Assembly (NCBI RefSeq): GCF_014268655.2
Contig: NZ_JABWQX020000002.1
Coordinates: 1-64,000 of the forward strand
Direction: 5' to 3'
DNA length: 64,000 nt
Source: Pseudomonas marvdashtae
Lineage (GTDB): Bacteria; Pseudomonadota; Gammaproteobacteria; Pseudomonadales; Pseudomonadaceae
In this document: positions 1-9,039 of the stretch, in pieces
How the letters are laid out: each line of letters opens with the position of its first letter
How positions within the stretch are numbered: position 1 is the stretch's first letter
Made by a program: the position numbers and the translations under genes
The notes under the pieces: generated by a model
Told to the model about the DNA's origin: nothing
The model's input: the letters and a program-made list of their open reading frames with translations, nothing else
Databases searched by the model: none

Positions 1-60
1 CCAAACCTCCACAAACTCCCTGTAAACTCCGGCCTTTGCCCAACACCCAGGGAGTCGGCA
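1..60. other. Window edge upstream of yqiA
   Basis: Short stretch before the first gene. In Pseudomonas the gene upstream of yqiA is usually cpdA. A stop codon (taa, 23-25) ends one forward frame here and could be the end of that gene, but too little sequence is present to say. The yqiA ribosome binding site (GGGAG) lies near 49-53. Confidence 0.3.
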
Positions 61-669
61 ATGTCGGGTTCGATCCTTTATATCCACGGCTTCAACAGCG
101 CCCCAGCATCGACCAAAGCCTGCCAACTGGTCGACGTGATGGCACGCCTGGGCCTGAGCAACCAGTTGCGGGTGCCCGCCTTGCACCACCACCCCCGCCA
201 AGCCATCGGTCAGCTGGAACAGGCGATTGCAGAACTGGAGCGGCCGCTGCTGGTCGGCAGCTCGCTCGGCGGCTACTATGCGACTCACTTGGCCGAGCGC
301 CACGGGCTCAAAGCCCTGCTGGTCAATCCTGCCGTGAGCCCGCATCGGATGTTCGACGGCTACCTGGGCACGCAGAAGAATTTATACACCGACGAAACCT
401 GGGAATTGACCCACGACCACGTGACGGCCCTGGCCGAGCTGGAAGTGCCGGCGCCCCGGGATCCGCAGCGGTTTCAGGTATGGTTGCAAACCGGTGACGA
501 AACGCTGGATTATCGCCACGCCCAGCAGTATTACCGCGCCTGCGCCTTGCGCATCCAGGCCGGCGGCGACCACAGTTTCCAAGGGTTTGCCCAGCAGTTG
601 CCGGCACTGTTGAGTTTTGCCGGCATTGGCGCCGATTTGTACCAGGCGATCGACTTCACGTCGCTGTGA
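61..669 (+). CDS. yqiA: YqiA/YcfP-type alpha/beta-hydrolase (esterase)
   Basis: A 202-residue single-domain alpha/beta-hydrolase of the YqiA family, whose E. coli member is a small cytoplasmic esterase; the natural substrate is unknown. The N-terminus reads ILYIHGFNSAP (oxyanion region). The nucleophile elbow is GSSLGG with Ser68, the likely acid is in QTGDETLDY, and the His is in GGDHSF near the C-terminus. The ATG at 61 follows GGGAG at a suitable spacing. The gene lies about 40 bp before parE, as in P. aeruginosa and E. coli, so it is probably co-transcribed with the topoisomerase genes. Full length for the family. Confidence 0.9.
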   Translation: MSGSILYIHGFNSAPASTKACQLVDVMARLGLSNQLRVPALHHHPRQAIGQLEQAIAELERPLLVGSSLGGYYATHLAERHGLKALLVNPAVSPHRMFDGYLGTQKNLYTDETWELTHDHVTALAELEVPAPRDPQRFQVWLQTGDETLDYRHAQQYYRACALRIQAGGDHSFQGFAQQLPALLSFAGIGADLYQAIDFTSL

Positions 670-710
670 GCCATCGCCCCTTTTTCATTGAACACTGACG
701 ACGAGACCCC

Positions 711-2615
711 ATGGCCACTCCCAGCGCTAGCTCTTATAACGCAGACGCCATCGAAGTCCTCTCGGGCCTCGACCCGGTGCGCAAGCGCCCCGGCATGTAC
801 ACCGACACCAGTCGGCCGAACCACCTCGCCCAGGAAGTCATCGACAACAGTGTCGACGAAGCCTTGGCCGGGCATGCGAAGTCGGTGCAGGTCATCCTGC
901 ACGCCGATCACTCCCTGGAAGTCAGCGATGACGGTCGCGGCATGCCGGTGGACATTCACCCTGAAGAGGGTGTGTCGGGCGTCGAGCTGATCCTCACCAA
1001 GCTCCACGCCGGCGGCAAGTTTTCCAACAAGAACTATCAGTTCTCCGGCGGTTTGCACGGGGTGGGTATCTCCGTGGTCAACGCCTTGTCGACCCAGGTG
1101 CGGGTGCGGGTCAAGCGTGACGGTAATGAATACCAGATGACCTTCGCCGACGGCTACAAGGCCACCGAGCTGGAAGTGATCGGTACCGTCGGCAAGCGCA
1201 ACACCGGGACCAGCGTGTATTTCGCTCCGGACCCGAAGTATTTCGATTCGCCGAAGTTTTCTGTCAGCCGCCTCAAGCATGTGCTCAAGGCCAAGGCCGT
1301 GTTGTGCCCGGGGCTGCTGGTCAGTTTCGAGGACAAGGCCACCGGCGAGAAAGTCGAATGGCATTACGAAGACGGCCTGCGCTCCTACTTGGTGGACGCG
1401 GTCAGCGGTTTCGAGCGCCTGCCCGACGAGCCGTTCTGTGGCAGTCTGGCCGGTAACAAGGAGGCGGTGGACTGGGCGCTGTTGTGGCTGCCCGAAGGCG
1501 GCGAAAGCGTCCAGGAAAGCTACGTCAACCTGATCCCCACGGCCCAGGGCGGCACCCACGTCAATGGCTTGCGCCAGGGCTTGCTCGATGCCATGCGCGA
1601 GTTCTGCGAGTTCCGCAACCTGCTGCCTCGCGGCGTGAAGCTGGCGCCGGAAGATGTCTGGGAACGCATCGCCTTCGTCTTGTCGATGAAGATGCAGGAA
1701 CCGCAATTTTCCGGCCAGACCAAGGAGCGCCTGTCGTCCCGCGAGGCGGCGGCGTTTGTTTCCGGCGTGGTCAAGGACGCGTTCAGCCTGTGGCTCAACG
1801 CCAATCCTGAGACCGGCCTGGCCCTGGCGGAGCTGGCGATCAACAACGCCGGACGTCGTCTCAAGGCCAGCAAGAAGGTCGAGCGCAAGCGCATCACCCA
1901 GGGGCCGGCATTGCCGGGCAAGCTCGCCGATTGCGCCGGGCAGGACCCGATGCGTTCCGAGCTGTTCCTGGTGGAAGGTGACTCCGCCGGCGGTTCGGCC
2001 AAGCAAGCGCGGGACAAGGAGTTCCAGGCGATCCTGCCGCTGCGGGGCAAGATCCTCAACACCTGGGAAGTGGACGGCAGCGAAGTGCTGGCCAGCCAGG
2101 AAGTGCATAACATCGCGGTGGCCATTGGCGTCGATCCGGGCGCCGCGGACATGAGCCAGTTGCGCTACGGCAAGATCTGCATCCTCGCCGACGCCGACTC
2201 CGACGGCTTGCACATCGCCACATTGCTGTGTGCCCTGTTCGTCCAGCATTTCCGCCCGCTGGTGGACGCCGGTCACGTCTACGTGGCGATGCCGCCGCTG
2301 TATCGCATCGACCTGGGCAAGGAAATCTACTACGCCCTGGACGAAGCCGAGCGCGACGGCATCCTCGATCGCCTGGTGGCCGAGAAGAAACGTGGCAAGC
2401 CGCAGGTCACCCGATTCAAGGGCCTGGGCGAAATGAACCCGCCGCAGTTGCGTGAAACCACCATGGACCCGAACACCCGCCGCCTGGTGCAGTTGACCTT
2501 GGATGACTTCGAGGCGACCTCGGAAATGATGGATATGTTGCTGGCGAAGAAACGCGCCGGCGACCGCAAGTCCTGGCTCGAATCCAAAGGGGACTTGGCC
2601 GAGGTCCTGGCCTGA
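711..2615 (+). CDS. parE: DNA topoisomerase IV subunit B
   Basis: ATPase subunit of topoisomerase IV, which decatenates daughter chromosomes in an A2B2 complex with ParC. The 634-residue protein has the GHKL ATPase motifs in order (EVIDNSVDEALAG, DDGRGMP, GGLHGVG), then the transducer domain, then a TOPRIM domain with EGDSAGG and the DADSDG metal-binding motif near residues 485-490. The C-terminus is the conserved KGLGEMNP region and tail. Length matches ParE and is well below GyrB (about 800 residues), which settles the assignment. Its stop overlaps the next start (position 2615), so translation may be coupled. Confidence 0.97.
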   Translation: MATPSASSYNADAIEVLSGLDPVRKRPGMYTDTSRPNHLAQEVIDNSVDEALAGHAKSVQVILHADHSLEVSDDGRGMPVDIHPEEGVSGVELILTKLHAGGKFSNKNYQFSGGLHGVGISVVNALSTQVRVRVKRDGNEYQMTFADGYKATELEVIGTVGKRNTGTSVYFAPDPKYFDSPKFSVSRLKHVLKAKAVLCPGLLVSFEDKATGEKVEWHYEDGLRSYLVDAVSGFERLPDEPFCGSLAGNKEAVDWALLWLPEGGESVQESYVNLIPTAQGGTHVNGLRQGLLDAMREFCEFRNLLPRGVKLAPEDVWERIAFVLSMKMQEPQFSGQTKERLSSREAAAFVSGVVKDAFSLWLNANPETGLALAELAINNAGRRLKASKKVERKRITQGPALPGKLADCAGQDPMRSELFLVEGDSAGGSAKQARDKEFQAILPLRGKILNTWEVDGSEVLASQEVHNIAVAIGVDPGAADMSQLRYGKICILADADSDGLHIATLLCALFVQHFRPLVDAGHVYVAMPPLYRIDLGKEIYYALDEAERDGILDRLVAEKKRGKPQVTRFKGLGEMNPPQLRETTMDPNTRRLVQLTLDDFEATSEMMDMLLAKKRAGDRKSWLESKGDLAEVLA

Positions 2616-3601
2616 TGCGCAACGGGTTCGCCCTGGGATTGTTGCTGTGGGCGGGGGTGGTAGTTGCAGGGCCCGCGCCGGAATTGAAGCTGGTGTCCGA
2701 GCACGTCGTCGATGGCCTGCGCGGCGGCAACCTGTCCGGGCTTGCGCTGTGCGGCAGCGAGATGTGGACCGTGTCCGATCGCGACGATGACCAAATCTAC
2801 CGCCTCAACCCCGACGATGCGCCGGTTTGGCAGGCTGAAGCGGTGGCTATCGAAGTGCCGCGGGTGCCGGACAGCGGTTTGCCCTGGGGCTTGAGCTCGC
2901 GGACGTGGGCGGCGTCGTTTCTGCGCGGTGGCGAGTTGGATTTCGAAGGCGTCAGTTGCGACAGCGCCGGCAATCGCTACGTGGTCAGCGAGTCCCATGC
3001 CGCCGTGCTGCTCGTGCCGCCAACTGGGGCGGCGTCCTGGCTGAAAATCGCCCCGACCTTGATCCGTCAGGCCCGGGGCAGCGGTATGCTATTGCATTTC
3101 AACGCACTGTTCGAAGGCCTGGCCGTGAACCCCGCCGGTGACCAGCTATGGCTGGCGGCCGAACGCGAGCGTCGGGGGCTGTTATTGATCAAGCGTCAGC
3201 AGACGGTATGGGATTGCGATGGCAATTGTGTGTTGCTGAGCGAAGCGGGAAAGGAAATGCAGCCCGAGCAGTTTTTCAAGCCGAAGGCGGTGTCGCGGGA
3301 TTTCGCCGACCTGTCATTGTTCGACGGCAAGCTGTTTACCCTGGAGCGAAACGCCTATCAGGTCTGCCGGCGTGACCCGCAGACCGCCAAGGTCGAGCGC
3401 TGCTGGTCATTCGCCGCTGAGGCGCTGCAGGATAAGCGTCTTTATCCACAACCCTTCGGCCTGGCCGAAGCGCTGGTCGTGGACGCTGGTGGCGCGTGGA
3501 TCGGCCTGGATAACAATAATGGCAAGCGCGCCGACGGCGAAACGCGGCCGATCGTCTGGCGTTTTTCCGCACCGACGGGTGGTTGGAGCGCCACGCCATG
3601 A
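2615..3601 (+). CDS. Secreted esterase-like/phytase-like protein (PF13449 type)
   Basis: A 328-residue exported protein. The N-terminus (MRNGFALGLLLWAGVVVAG) is a signal peptide with probable cleavage before residue 20. The rest looks like a beta-propeller of the 'esterase-like activity of phytase' family: repeated short beta segments with Gly-Asp turns such as SGLALCGSEMWTVSDRDDDQIYRL and FEGLAVNPAGDQLWLAAE. The substrate is unknown and the family name should not be read as proven phytase activity. It sits in the parE-parC operon, overlapping parE by one base and the next gene by four, so it is probably co-expressed with them although no functional link is evident. Confidence 0.75.
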   Translation: MRNGFALGLLLWAGVVVAGPAPELKLVSEHVVDGLRGGNLSGLALCGSEMWTVSDRDDDQIYRLNPDDAPVWQAEAVAIEVPRVPDSGLPWGLSSRTWAASFLRGGELDFEGVSCDSAGNRYVVSESHAAVLLVPPTGAASWLKIAPTLIRQARGSGMLLHFNALFEGLAVNPAGDQLWLAAERERRGLLLIKRQQTVWDCDGNCVLLSEAGKEMQPEQFFKPKAVSRDFADLSLFDGKLFTLERNAYQVCRRDPQTAKVERCWSFAAEALQDKRLYPQPFGLAEALVVDAGGAWIGLDNNNGKRADGETRPIVWRFSAPTGGWSATP

Positions 3602-4119
3602 GCCAGCAACCGCCGGGCAAGCGCGCCGGCCGGGTGCTGATGATCGTGGCTTGGTGCGCGGCGCTGTTTCTGGCGACGCGGTTTTTCGCCCAGTGGGAGC
3701 AGCGCGAGCACAATCCCAACACAGAGGTGTATTCGCAAAAGGGCGAAGGATTTATCGAGGTGAAGCTGGTCGGCAATAAACAGGGGCATTTCGTCGCCAG
3801 CGGCCAGATCAACGGCCAGCCGGTGGATTTCATGCTCGACACCGGGGCCACCGATGTGGCGGTCCCGCAGGAACTGGCCGAGCGGCTGAAGCTGGAAAAA
3901 GGTTTTGGCGTGACATTGAGCACCGCCAACGGTTTGAGCGAAGGTTATCGCACCCGCATCGACCGGCTGCAATTGGGCGACATCGTCTTGCGCGATGTCC
4001 GCGCCCTGGTGGCGCCAGGCCTGGGTGGCACGCAGGTGCTACTGGGCATGAGCGCCCTGAACAAACTTGAATTTACCCAGCGCGACGGCACCATGCTGTT
4101 GCGCCAGACAACGAACTGA
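3598..4119 (+). CDS. Membrane-anchored retropepsin-like aspartic protease (clan AA, TIGR02281 type)
   Basis: A 173-residue protein with one N-terminal membrane anchor (about residues 12-33) followed by a retropepsin-like domain. The catalytic motif is [13 protein letters not shown] with Asp81. A single D-T-G motif means the active enzyme would be a homodimer, as known for retropepsins. The start at 3598 overlaps the previous stop as ATGA; a slightly upstream in-frame ATG at 3583 is less likely. A hydrophobic [17 protein letters not shown] segment matches the second conserved region of the family. The protease domain probably faces the periplasm. Substrate unknown. It lies 10 bp before parC. 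Confidence 0.8.
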   Translation: MSQQPPGKRAGRVLMIVAWCAALFLATRFFAQWEQREHNPNTEVYSQKGEGFIEVKLVGNKQGHFVASGQINGQPVDFMLDTGATDVAVPQELAERLKLEKGFGVTLSTANGLSEGYRTRIDRLQLGDIVLRDVRALVAPGLGGTQVLLGMSALNKLEFTQRDGTMLLRQTTN

Positions 4120-4129
4120 TGAGGCCCGC

Positions 4130-6394
4130 ATGAGCGACATTCTTGCAGACAGCTTAGACGGCGTAGAACGCCGGTCGCTGGCTGACTTCACCGAAAATGC
4201 CTACCTCAATTACTCCATGTACGTGATCATGGACCGCGCCTTGCCGCACATCGGCGACGGTCTCAAGCCGGTTCAGCGGCGGATCATCTACGCCATGAGT
4301 GAGTTGGGGCTGGACGCTGACTCCAAGCACAAGAAGTCGGCACGGACCGTCGGTGACGTGCTCGGTAAATTCCACCCCCACGGCGATTCGGCTTGCTACG
4401 AAGCCATGGTGTTGATGGCCCAGCCGTTCAGCTATCGCTACACCTTGGTGGACGGGCAGGGCAACTGGGGTGCGCCGGACGATCCCAAGTCGTTCGCGGC
4501 CATGCGTTACACGGAGGCGCGGCTGTCGCGTTATTCCGAAGTGCTGCTCAGCGAACTGGGCCAGGGCACTGCGGACTGGGGGCCGAACTTCGACGGTACC
4601 CTCGACGAACCCCTGGTGTTGCCGGCACGTTTGCCGAATATTCTTCTCAATGGCACCACCGGTATCGCCGTGGGCATGGCCACTGACGTGCCGCCGCACA
4701 ACCTGCGGGAAGTGGCCACGGCGTGCGTGCGTCTGCTGGACGAGCCGAAAGCCACGGTGGAGCAGCTCTGCGAGCATATCCAAGGCCCGGACTACCCGAC
4801 CGAAGCGGAAATCATCACTCCCCGCGCCGATCTACTGAAAATCTACGAGACCGGCCGTGGTTCGGTGCGCATGCGTGCCGTTTATCACATCGAAGACGGC
4901 GACATCATTGTCACGTCGCTGCCGCATCAGGTTTCCGGTGCCAAGGTGATGGAACAGATTGCCGCGATGATGCAGGCAAAGCCATCGAAGGCGCCGCAAG
5001 TTGCTGACCTGCGTGACGAGTCCGACCACGAGAACCCGTGTCGCCTGGTGATCATTCCGGTCAATAGCCGGGTCGACCACGATGCGCTGATGCAGCACCT
5101 GTTCGCCAGCACTGACCTGGAGTCCAGCTACCGGGTCAACATCAACATCATCGGCCTGGACGGCAAGCCGCAGTTGAAAAACCTGCGGGCCTTGCTGGTG
5201 GAATGGCTGGAGTTCCGGGTCAAGACCGTGCGCCGGCGCTTGCAATTCCGCCTGGACAAAGTAGAGCGCCGCCTGCACCTGTTGGACGGTTTGCTGATTG
5301 CCTACCTCAACCTGGATGAAGTGATCCACATCATCCGTACCGAGGAGCACCCCAAGGCCAGCCTGATCGCCCGTTTCGCCCTGAGCGAAATCCAGGCCGA
5401 CTACATTCTCGATACCCGCCTGCGGCAGTTGGCGCGCCTGGAAGAAATGAAGTTGCGCGCCGAGCAGGATGAATTGCTCAAGGAGCAGGCGAAGCTGCAA
5501 GCCCTGCTGGGCAGCGAAGCCAAGCTCAAGAAACTGGTACGCACCGAACTGCTCAAGGACGCCGAAACCTACGGTGACGACCGCCGCTCGCCTATCGTCG
5601 AGCGCGCCGAAGCCAAGGCACTGACCGAACATGATCTGTTGCCGAACGAGAAAGTGACGGTTGTGCTGTCGGAAAAAGGTTGGGTGCGCTCCGCCAAGGG
5701 GCACGACATCGACGCTGCCGGGCTTTCCTACAAGGCTGGGGACAACTTCAAGGCCTTGGCGCCGGGACGTTCCAACCAGTTCGCGGTGTTCATCGATTCA
5801 ACCGGGCGCAGTTATTCGGTGCCGGCCCATACCTTGCCTTCGGCTCGCGGCCAGGGCGAACCGCTGACCGGACGATTAACTCCTCCGCCGGGTGCAACTT
5901 TTGAATGCGTGCTGATGCCTGATGATGACGGGCTGTACGTTATCGCGTCGGACGCCGGTTACGGGTTCGTCGTCAAGGGTGAGGACCTGCAAGCCAAGAA
6001 CAAGGCGGGCAAGGCGTTGTTGAGCCTGCCGAACAACGCCAAGGTCATTGCGCCGCGCCCGGTCACCGACCGCGAGAACAATTGGCTGGCCTCGGTGACG
6101 ACCGAGGGTCGGTTGCTGGTGTTCAAGATAAGCGACCTGCCACAGCTGGGGAAAGGCAAAGGCAACAAGATTATCGGTATTTCCGGCGAACGGGTGGCGA
6201 GTCGCGAGGAATATGTCACGGATATTGCAGTGATACCCGAGGGTGCCACGCTTGTGCTTCAGGCAGGAAAGCGGACGCTATCTTTGAAAGCGGACGATCT
6301 TGAGCATTACAAGGGTGAACGCGGTCGGCGGGGCAACAAGCTTCCGAGGGGTTTTCAGAGGGTGGATGCGCTGCTCGTCGAAAACCTCAATTAA
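4130..6394 (+). CDS. parC: DNA topoisomerase IV subunit A
   Basis: The 754-residue DNA-cleaving subunit of topoisomerase IV. The active-site tyrosine is Tyr127 in [10 protein letters not shown]. The quinolone-resistance region reads [10 protein letters not shown], with Ser87 and Glu91 both in the susceptible form by P. aeruginosa numbering. The C-terminal beta-pinwheel with its shortened blades runs from about residue 500. ATG at 4130 (MSDILADSL) is chosen over the longer open frame because the extra residues would overlap the preceding protease gene. ParC and ParE are separated by two small genes, the usual Pseudomonas arrangement. Confidence 0.97.
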   Translation: MSDILADSLDGVERRSLADFTENAYLNYSMYVIMDRALPHIGDGLKPVQRRIIYAMSELGLDADSKHKKSARTVGDVLGKFHPHGDSACYEAMVLMAQPFSYRYTLVDGQGNWGAPDDPKSFAAMRYTEARLSRYSEVLLSELGQGTADWGPNFDGTLDEPLVLPARLPNILLNGTTGIAVGMATDVPPHNLREVATACVRLLDEPKATVEQLCEHIQGPDYPTEAEIITPRADLLKIYETGRGSVRMRAVYHIEDGDIIVTSLPHQVSGAKVMEQIAAMMQAKPSKAPQVADLRDESDHENPCRLVIIPVNSRVDHDALMQHLFASTDLESSYRVNINIIGLDGKPQLKNLRALLVEWLEFRVKTVRRRLQFRLDKVERRLHLLDGLLIAYLNLDEVIHIIRTEEHPKASLIARFALSEIQADYILDTRLRQLARLEEMKLRAEQDELLKEQAKLQALLGSEAKLKKLVRTELLKDAETYGDDRRSPIVERAEAKALTEHDLLPNEKVTVVLSEKGWVRSAKGHDIDAAGLSYKAGDNFKALAPGRSNQFAVFIDSTGRSYSVPAHTLPSARGQGEPLTGRLTPPPGATFECVLMPDDDGLYVIASDAGYGFVVKGEDLQAKNKAGKALLSLPNNAKVIAPRPVTDRENNWLASVTTEGRLLVFKISDLPQLGKGKGNKIIGISGERVASREEYVTDIAVIPEGATLVLQAGKRTLSLKADDLEHYKGERGRRGNKLPRGFQRVDALLVENLN

Positions 6395-6409
6395 GCGTGC
6401 TAGAGGCCT

Positions 6410-6436
6410 CGATCTGCGATTAAAACCCGCAGATCG
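6410..6436 (+). terminator. Hairpin after parC
   Basis: Inverted repeat CGATCTGCG / CGCAGATCG (9 bp, 9-base loop) 16 bp after the parC stop. No clear T-run follows, so it may be a weak or Rho-assisted end of the yqiA-parC operon. Confidence 0.35.
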
Positions 6437-6571
6437 GAACTTTGGCGCTGGAGTCGGGACGCATATTCACGGATGATAGGCCCTTTCAAGCGCCGGCGTG
6501 GCCGGGCGTTCTTCATATGACCGAGTATTTTTCACTGTGGTAAGCCTTGTGGCCGCCACCTGGACGAGACG

Positions 6572-7276
6572 ATGACTGTTCTGCGCCTTCCTATTTTGTG
6601 GCTCGCCGGCCTGCTTGGCCTGGCGGGCTGCAGCATGAATCAGCCGGTGTCCTTGTACCAACTGGACAGCGGTACCCCAGCCCAGCCTGCGCAAAGCACA
6701 GGCATGGCCGTATTGCTCGGCCCGGTGCTGATTGCCGACTACCTTCAGCGTGAAACCCTGTTGCAACGCCAGCCAGACGGCAGCCTGCAAGCCGCCACGG
6801 ATGGACGCTGGGCTGGCAGCTTGTCTTCCGACATCGATCAGTTGTTGCTGCGCCAGGTTGCGGGCCATTTGGACAGTCAGCGCGTAGTGCTGGCCCCGGC
6901 CACCCAGGGATTCTCCCCGGATGTTCAGGTCCTGCTGTCAATTACCCGGCTGGACTCAGGCGAATCCCAGCCAGCGGTCCTCGATGCCCAGTGGCGACTG
7001 ATCGACCGTCGCGGCAAGGTTCGCGAAAACCGCATTGTTCATCTGCAAGAGCAGCACGCGGGCTCCACCGCTGCGCAGGTCCAGGCACAAGGCGTGCTCT
7101 TGCAGCGCCTGGCCGAGCAATTGTCCGTGTCGCTCAAGCCGCTGGCCAACCAGCCGCCTATCGCAGAGGTCCCACGCAAGGCTGCTCCCGCCCCAGCAAA
7201 ACCGGTTGAAAAGGAAAAGGACAAGATTCCCATGGCCTTGCCGATTCGTACGGACATGGAAGTGTTCAGGTTCTGA
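6572..7276 (+). CDS. PqiC-like outer-membrane lipoprotein (DUF330, ABC transport auxiliary)
   Basis: A 234-residue lipoprotein. The signal peptide ends in the lipobox LAGC (Cys20), followed by Ser, which predicts sorting to the outer membrane. The domain (YQLDSGTPAQ..., VLLGPVLIADYLQRETLLQR, LARQVAGHL-like helix) matches the PqiC/YmbA auxiliary family that partners MCE-type lipid transporters. The partner pqiA and pqiB genes are not here, so this is an orphan copy. A Pro/Ala/Lys-rich linker precedes the last 20 residues. It has its own terminator downstream and about 180 bp of upstream sequence, suggesting a single-gene unit. Confidence 0.7.
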   Translation: MTVLRLPILWLAGLLGLAGCSMNQPVSLYQLDSGTPAQPAQSTGMAVLLGPVLIADYLQRETLLQRQPDGSLQAATDGRWAGSLSSDIDQLLLRQVAGHLDSQRVVLAPATQGFSPDVQVLLSITRLDSGESQPAVLDAQWRLIDRRGKVRENRIVHLQEQHAGSTAAQVQAQGVLLQRLAEQLSVSLKPLANQPPIAEVPRKAAPAPAKPVEKEKDKIPMALPIRTDMEVFRF

Positions 7277-7297
7277 TAGCCGGACCGGATACAGGGC

Positions 7298-7321
7298 AAA
7301 GCCCGCATTGATGCGGGCTTT
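7298..7321 (+). terminator. Rho-independent terminator of the PqiC-like gene
   Basis: Perfect 11-bp stem AAAGCCCGCAT / ATGCGGGCTTT with a very short loop, followed by TGTTGTTT, 21 bp after the stop codon. Confidence 0.8.
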
Positions 7322-7335
7322 GTTGTTTATATGAA

Positions 7336-7367
7336 AAGCCCGCTGGCGATCACTCGCCAGCGGGCTT
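7336..7367 (-). terminator. Terminator of the Smp-like gene
   Basis: Perfect 14-bp stem AAGCCCGCTGGCGA / TCGCCAGCGGGCTT with loop TCAC. It sits 21 bp beyond the stop of the minus-strand gene, and a TTTTC tract follows on that strand. Together with the preceding hairpin it separates two convergent genes. Confidence 0.75.
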
Positions 7368-7388
7368 CGTTATTTCAGATGCCGAGGC

Positions 7389-8906
7389 TCAGGCCTGGCG
7401 CTCATGCATCCGCGCCAATTGCCGCTCCAGCATCGACGGATACGGCTCCATCAATCGCTCTACACAGCAGGCGCCTTCGGGACTGGCGATGGGACGGATA
7501 CGCGCGCGCTGGCGGATCAGGGCGTCGTCGTTGATCTTGCGCTCCACCAGCAGCAGGTTGCGGCTGTGTTGGGAGAGGGCCAGTGCGTCCTGGGCTGTTT
7601 CGGTCAACAGCAGATCGATCTGGCTCAGGCCGAGCAGGCTGTCGCCGAGGGTCAGGCCTAATTGCAATTGCAGGGTAATGCCACTGTCGGCAACCTCGAT
7701 CTGCAACTGATGACCCAATGCCCGCAGCAATTCACCGCAGCAAATGGCGTTGGTCAGGTAGTCGTCGCCGCTGTCTTCGGCGTGGAACAGCATCAATGTG
7801 CTGCCGTCGTTCAAGGTGTGCAGTTCGCCCTGATAAAGTGATGCCGCCTGGTCGAGGCAGTCGCGATAACGTTCGAGCAGTTCCTTCAGGCGGGCCTGGG
7901 GCAGGCGTCGCAATTGATCCTGGGCGCCCAGTTGAACGGCTAGTACGGCGCTGTGCTGCGGCAGGTTCGAGGCGACAGGGCGGGCGATCGGTTGAGGCGC
8001 GTCGGCGACCGTTTCATCTCGCAAGTCGGCGAAGGCATCGTCGTCTTCATCGTCTTCAACCGTACGCACCACATGACGCGGCACAGGGCGGGAAGCAGGC
8101 ATCGGCGCACTTTCGTCAAAGCCCGGGTCCCGCAGGTTGCGCACTTCAAATTCCGGCTCGGCATCGTCCTCATCGACGTAGTCGATGTCTTCGGGCTCAG
8201 GCACGGGCTCAGGCTCCGGCGCGAAACTGGCGTGAAGTTGCCGGGCCAGGTCGCCAATTTCGTCCTGGCGCTGGGTGGCGGGTGTGTGTTCGTCGATGTC
8301 CCGCAGCCAGACGCGCAATTGCAGCAGCGGCGTGGAAATATGCCGTCCCAGGCGCAGGCTCAAGGCCAGTGCCAGTGCCAACAATATCGCGCTGAGAATG
8401 CCCATGCTCTGCAGGCTGATGGTCATCGGTTGCTGGAACTGATCCATGTCCAGGCTGATGCGCAGTTGCCCGGCGGTCACATCCTGGAACGTGATCTTGC
8501 TCTGGTACATGCCACCGGTTTCACCCAGCAGGCCCGGCTTGGGACGCTGGCCGGCCTCCGCCAGGATGCGATTGTCCACGCTGTAGATGGCGGCGTGGGC
8601 GACCAGTTTGTTCTTGGTCAGGTTGTTGAGCAGCACGTTGAGGCTGAGGATGTCGTTGGACACCAGCAACTCGGTGGCGGACGTGGCGGTCTGGGTGGTC
8701 AGGCTTTCGCCCAAGGCATCAGCCTGCTCGTGCATGGCCTGCTTGAACTGCAAACCCATCACGCAGGCATAGATGACCAGGGCCAGGGCGACCAGGATCA
8801 CGTTATGGCTGGCAATGCGTAATGCAATCGGCACGCGACGATGGCGCAGTGCACGGAAGATCAGCAGAAAGAAATTGTCGGTTTTGACTGGCGTGGGCCG
8901 GTTCAC
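7389..8906 (-). CDS. Smp/YtjB-like (AhpA) membrane protein with degenerate cyclase-like C-terminal domain
   Basis: A 505-residue inner-membrane protein divergent from serB, the same position as smp (ytjB, 'serB membrane protein') in E. coli. Order: TM1 (about 35-52), periplasmic segment, TM2 (about 165-186), HAMP-like stretch (about 187-228), a strongly acidic Glu/Pro/Asp linker (229-300), then a C-terminal domain (about 318-500) absent from the short enteric Smp. That domain has the spacing of a class III nucleotidyl cyclase fold (VLAVQLGA, LNDGSTLMLFHA, LQLQLGLTLGD) but the metal aspartates appear to be lost. The GTG start at 8906 (MNRPTPVKTDN) is chosen because the longer open frame runs past a good promoter. 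Role unknown; the cyclase reading is inference. Confidence 0.75.
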   Translation of the reverse strand: MNRPTPVKTDNFFLLIFRALRHRRVPIALRIASHNVILVALALVIYACVMGLQFKQAMHEQADALGESLTTQTATSATELLVSNDILSLNVLLNNLTKNKLVAHAAIYSVDNRILAEAGQRPKPGLLGETGGMYQSKITFQDVTAGQLRISLDMDQFQQPMTISLQSMGILSAILLALALALSLRLGRHISTPLLQLRVWLRDIDEHTPATQRQDEIGDLARQLHASFAPEPEPVPEPEDIDYVDEDDAEPEFEVRNLRDPGFDESAPMPASRPVPRHVVRTVEDDEDDDAFADLRDETVADAPQPIARPVASNLPQHSAVLAVQLGAQDQLRRLPQARLKELLERYRDCLDQAASLYQGELHTLNDGSTLMLFHAEDSGDDYLTNAICCGELLRALGHQLQIEVADSGITLQLQLGLTLGDSLLGLSQIDLLLTETAQDALALSQHSRNLLLVERKINDDALIRQRARIRPIASPEGACCVERLMEPYPSMLERQLARMHERQA

Positions 8907-8940
8907 TGAGCTCGGCTCTTTGTCCGTGAAATTGACGCGC

Positions 8941-8968
8941 AGTATAGCGATAGCCCCATGACCGGCAA
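8941..8968 (-). promoter_or_regulatory. Sigma-70-type promoter for the Smp-like gene
   Basis: On the minus strand TTGCCG is followed after 16 bases by TATACT, about 35 bp before the proposed GTG start. This supports the shorter gene model. Confidence 0.55.
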
Positions 8969-9039
8969 AGCACTGGCGGTGCCCGATGGTCACTGAATGT
9001 GGGTAGAATGCGGTTTTTTTCCACCTGCGGGGGTGCGCC

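Noticed and set aside
531..2276. 581-codon open frame on the minus strand opposite parE
   Set aside because: It is the mirror of parE codon usage in GC-rich DNA; the translation has no domain pattern and is low in ordered motifs. The same holds for long antisense frames opposite motAB (15659-17497), purA (32974-34326), rnr (39842-41491) and ygiQ (47249-49423).
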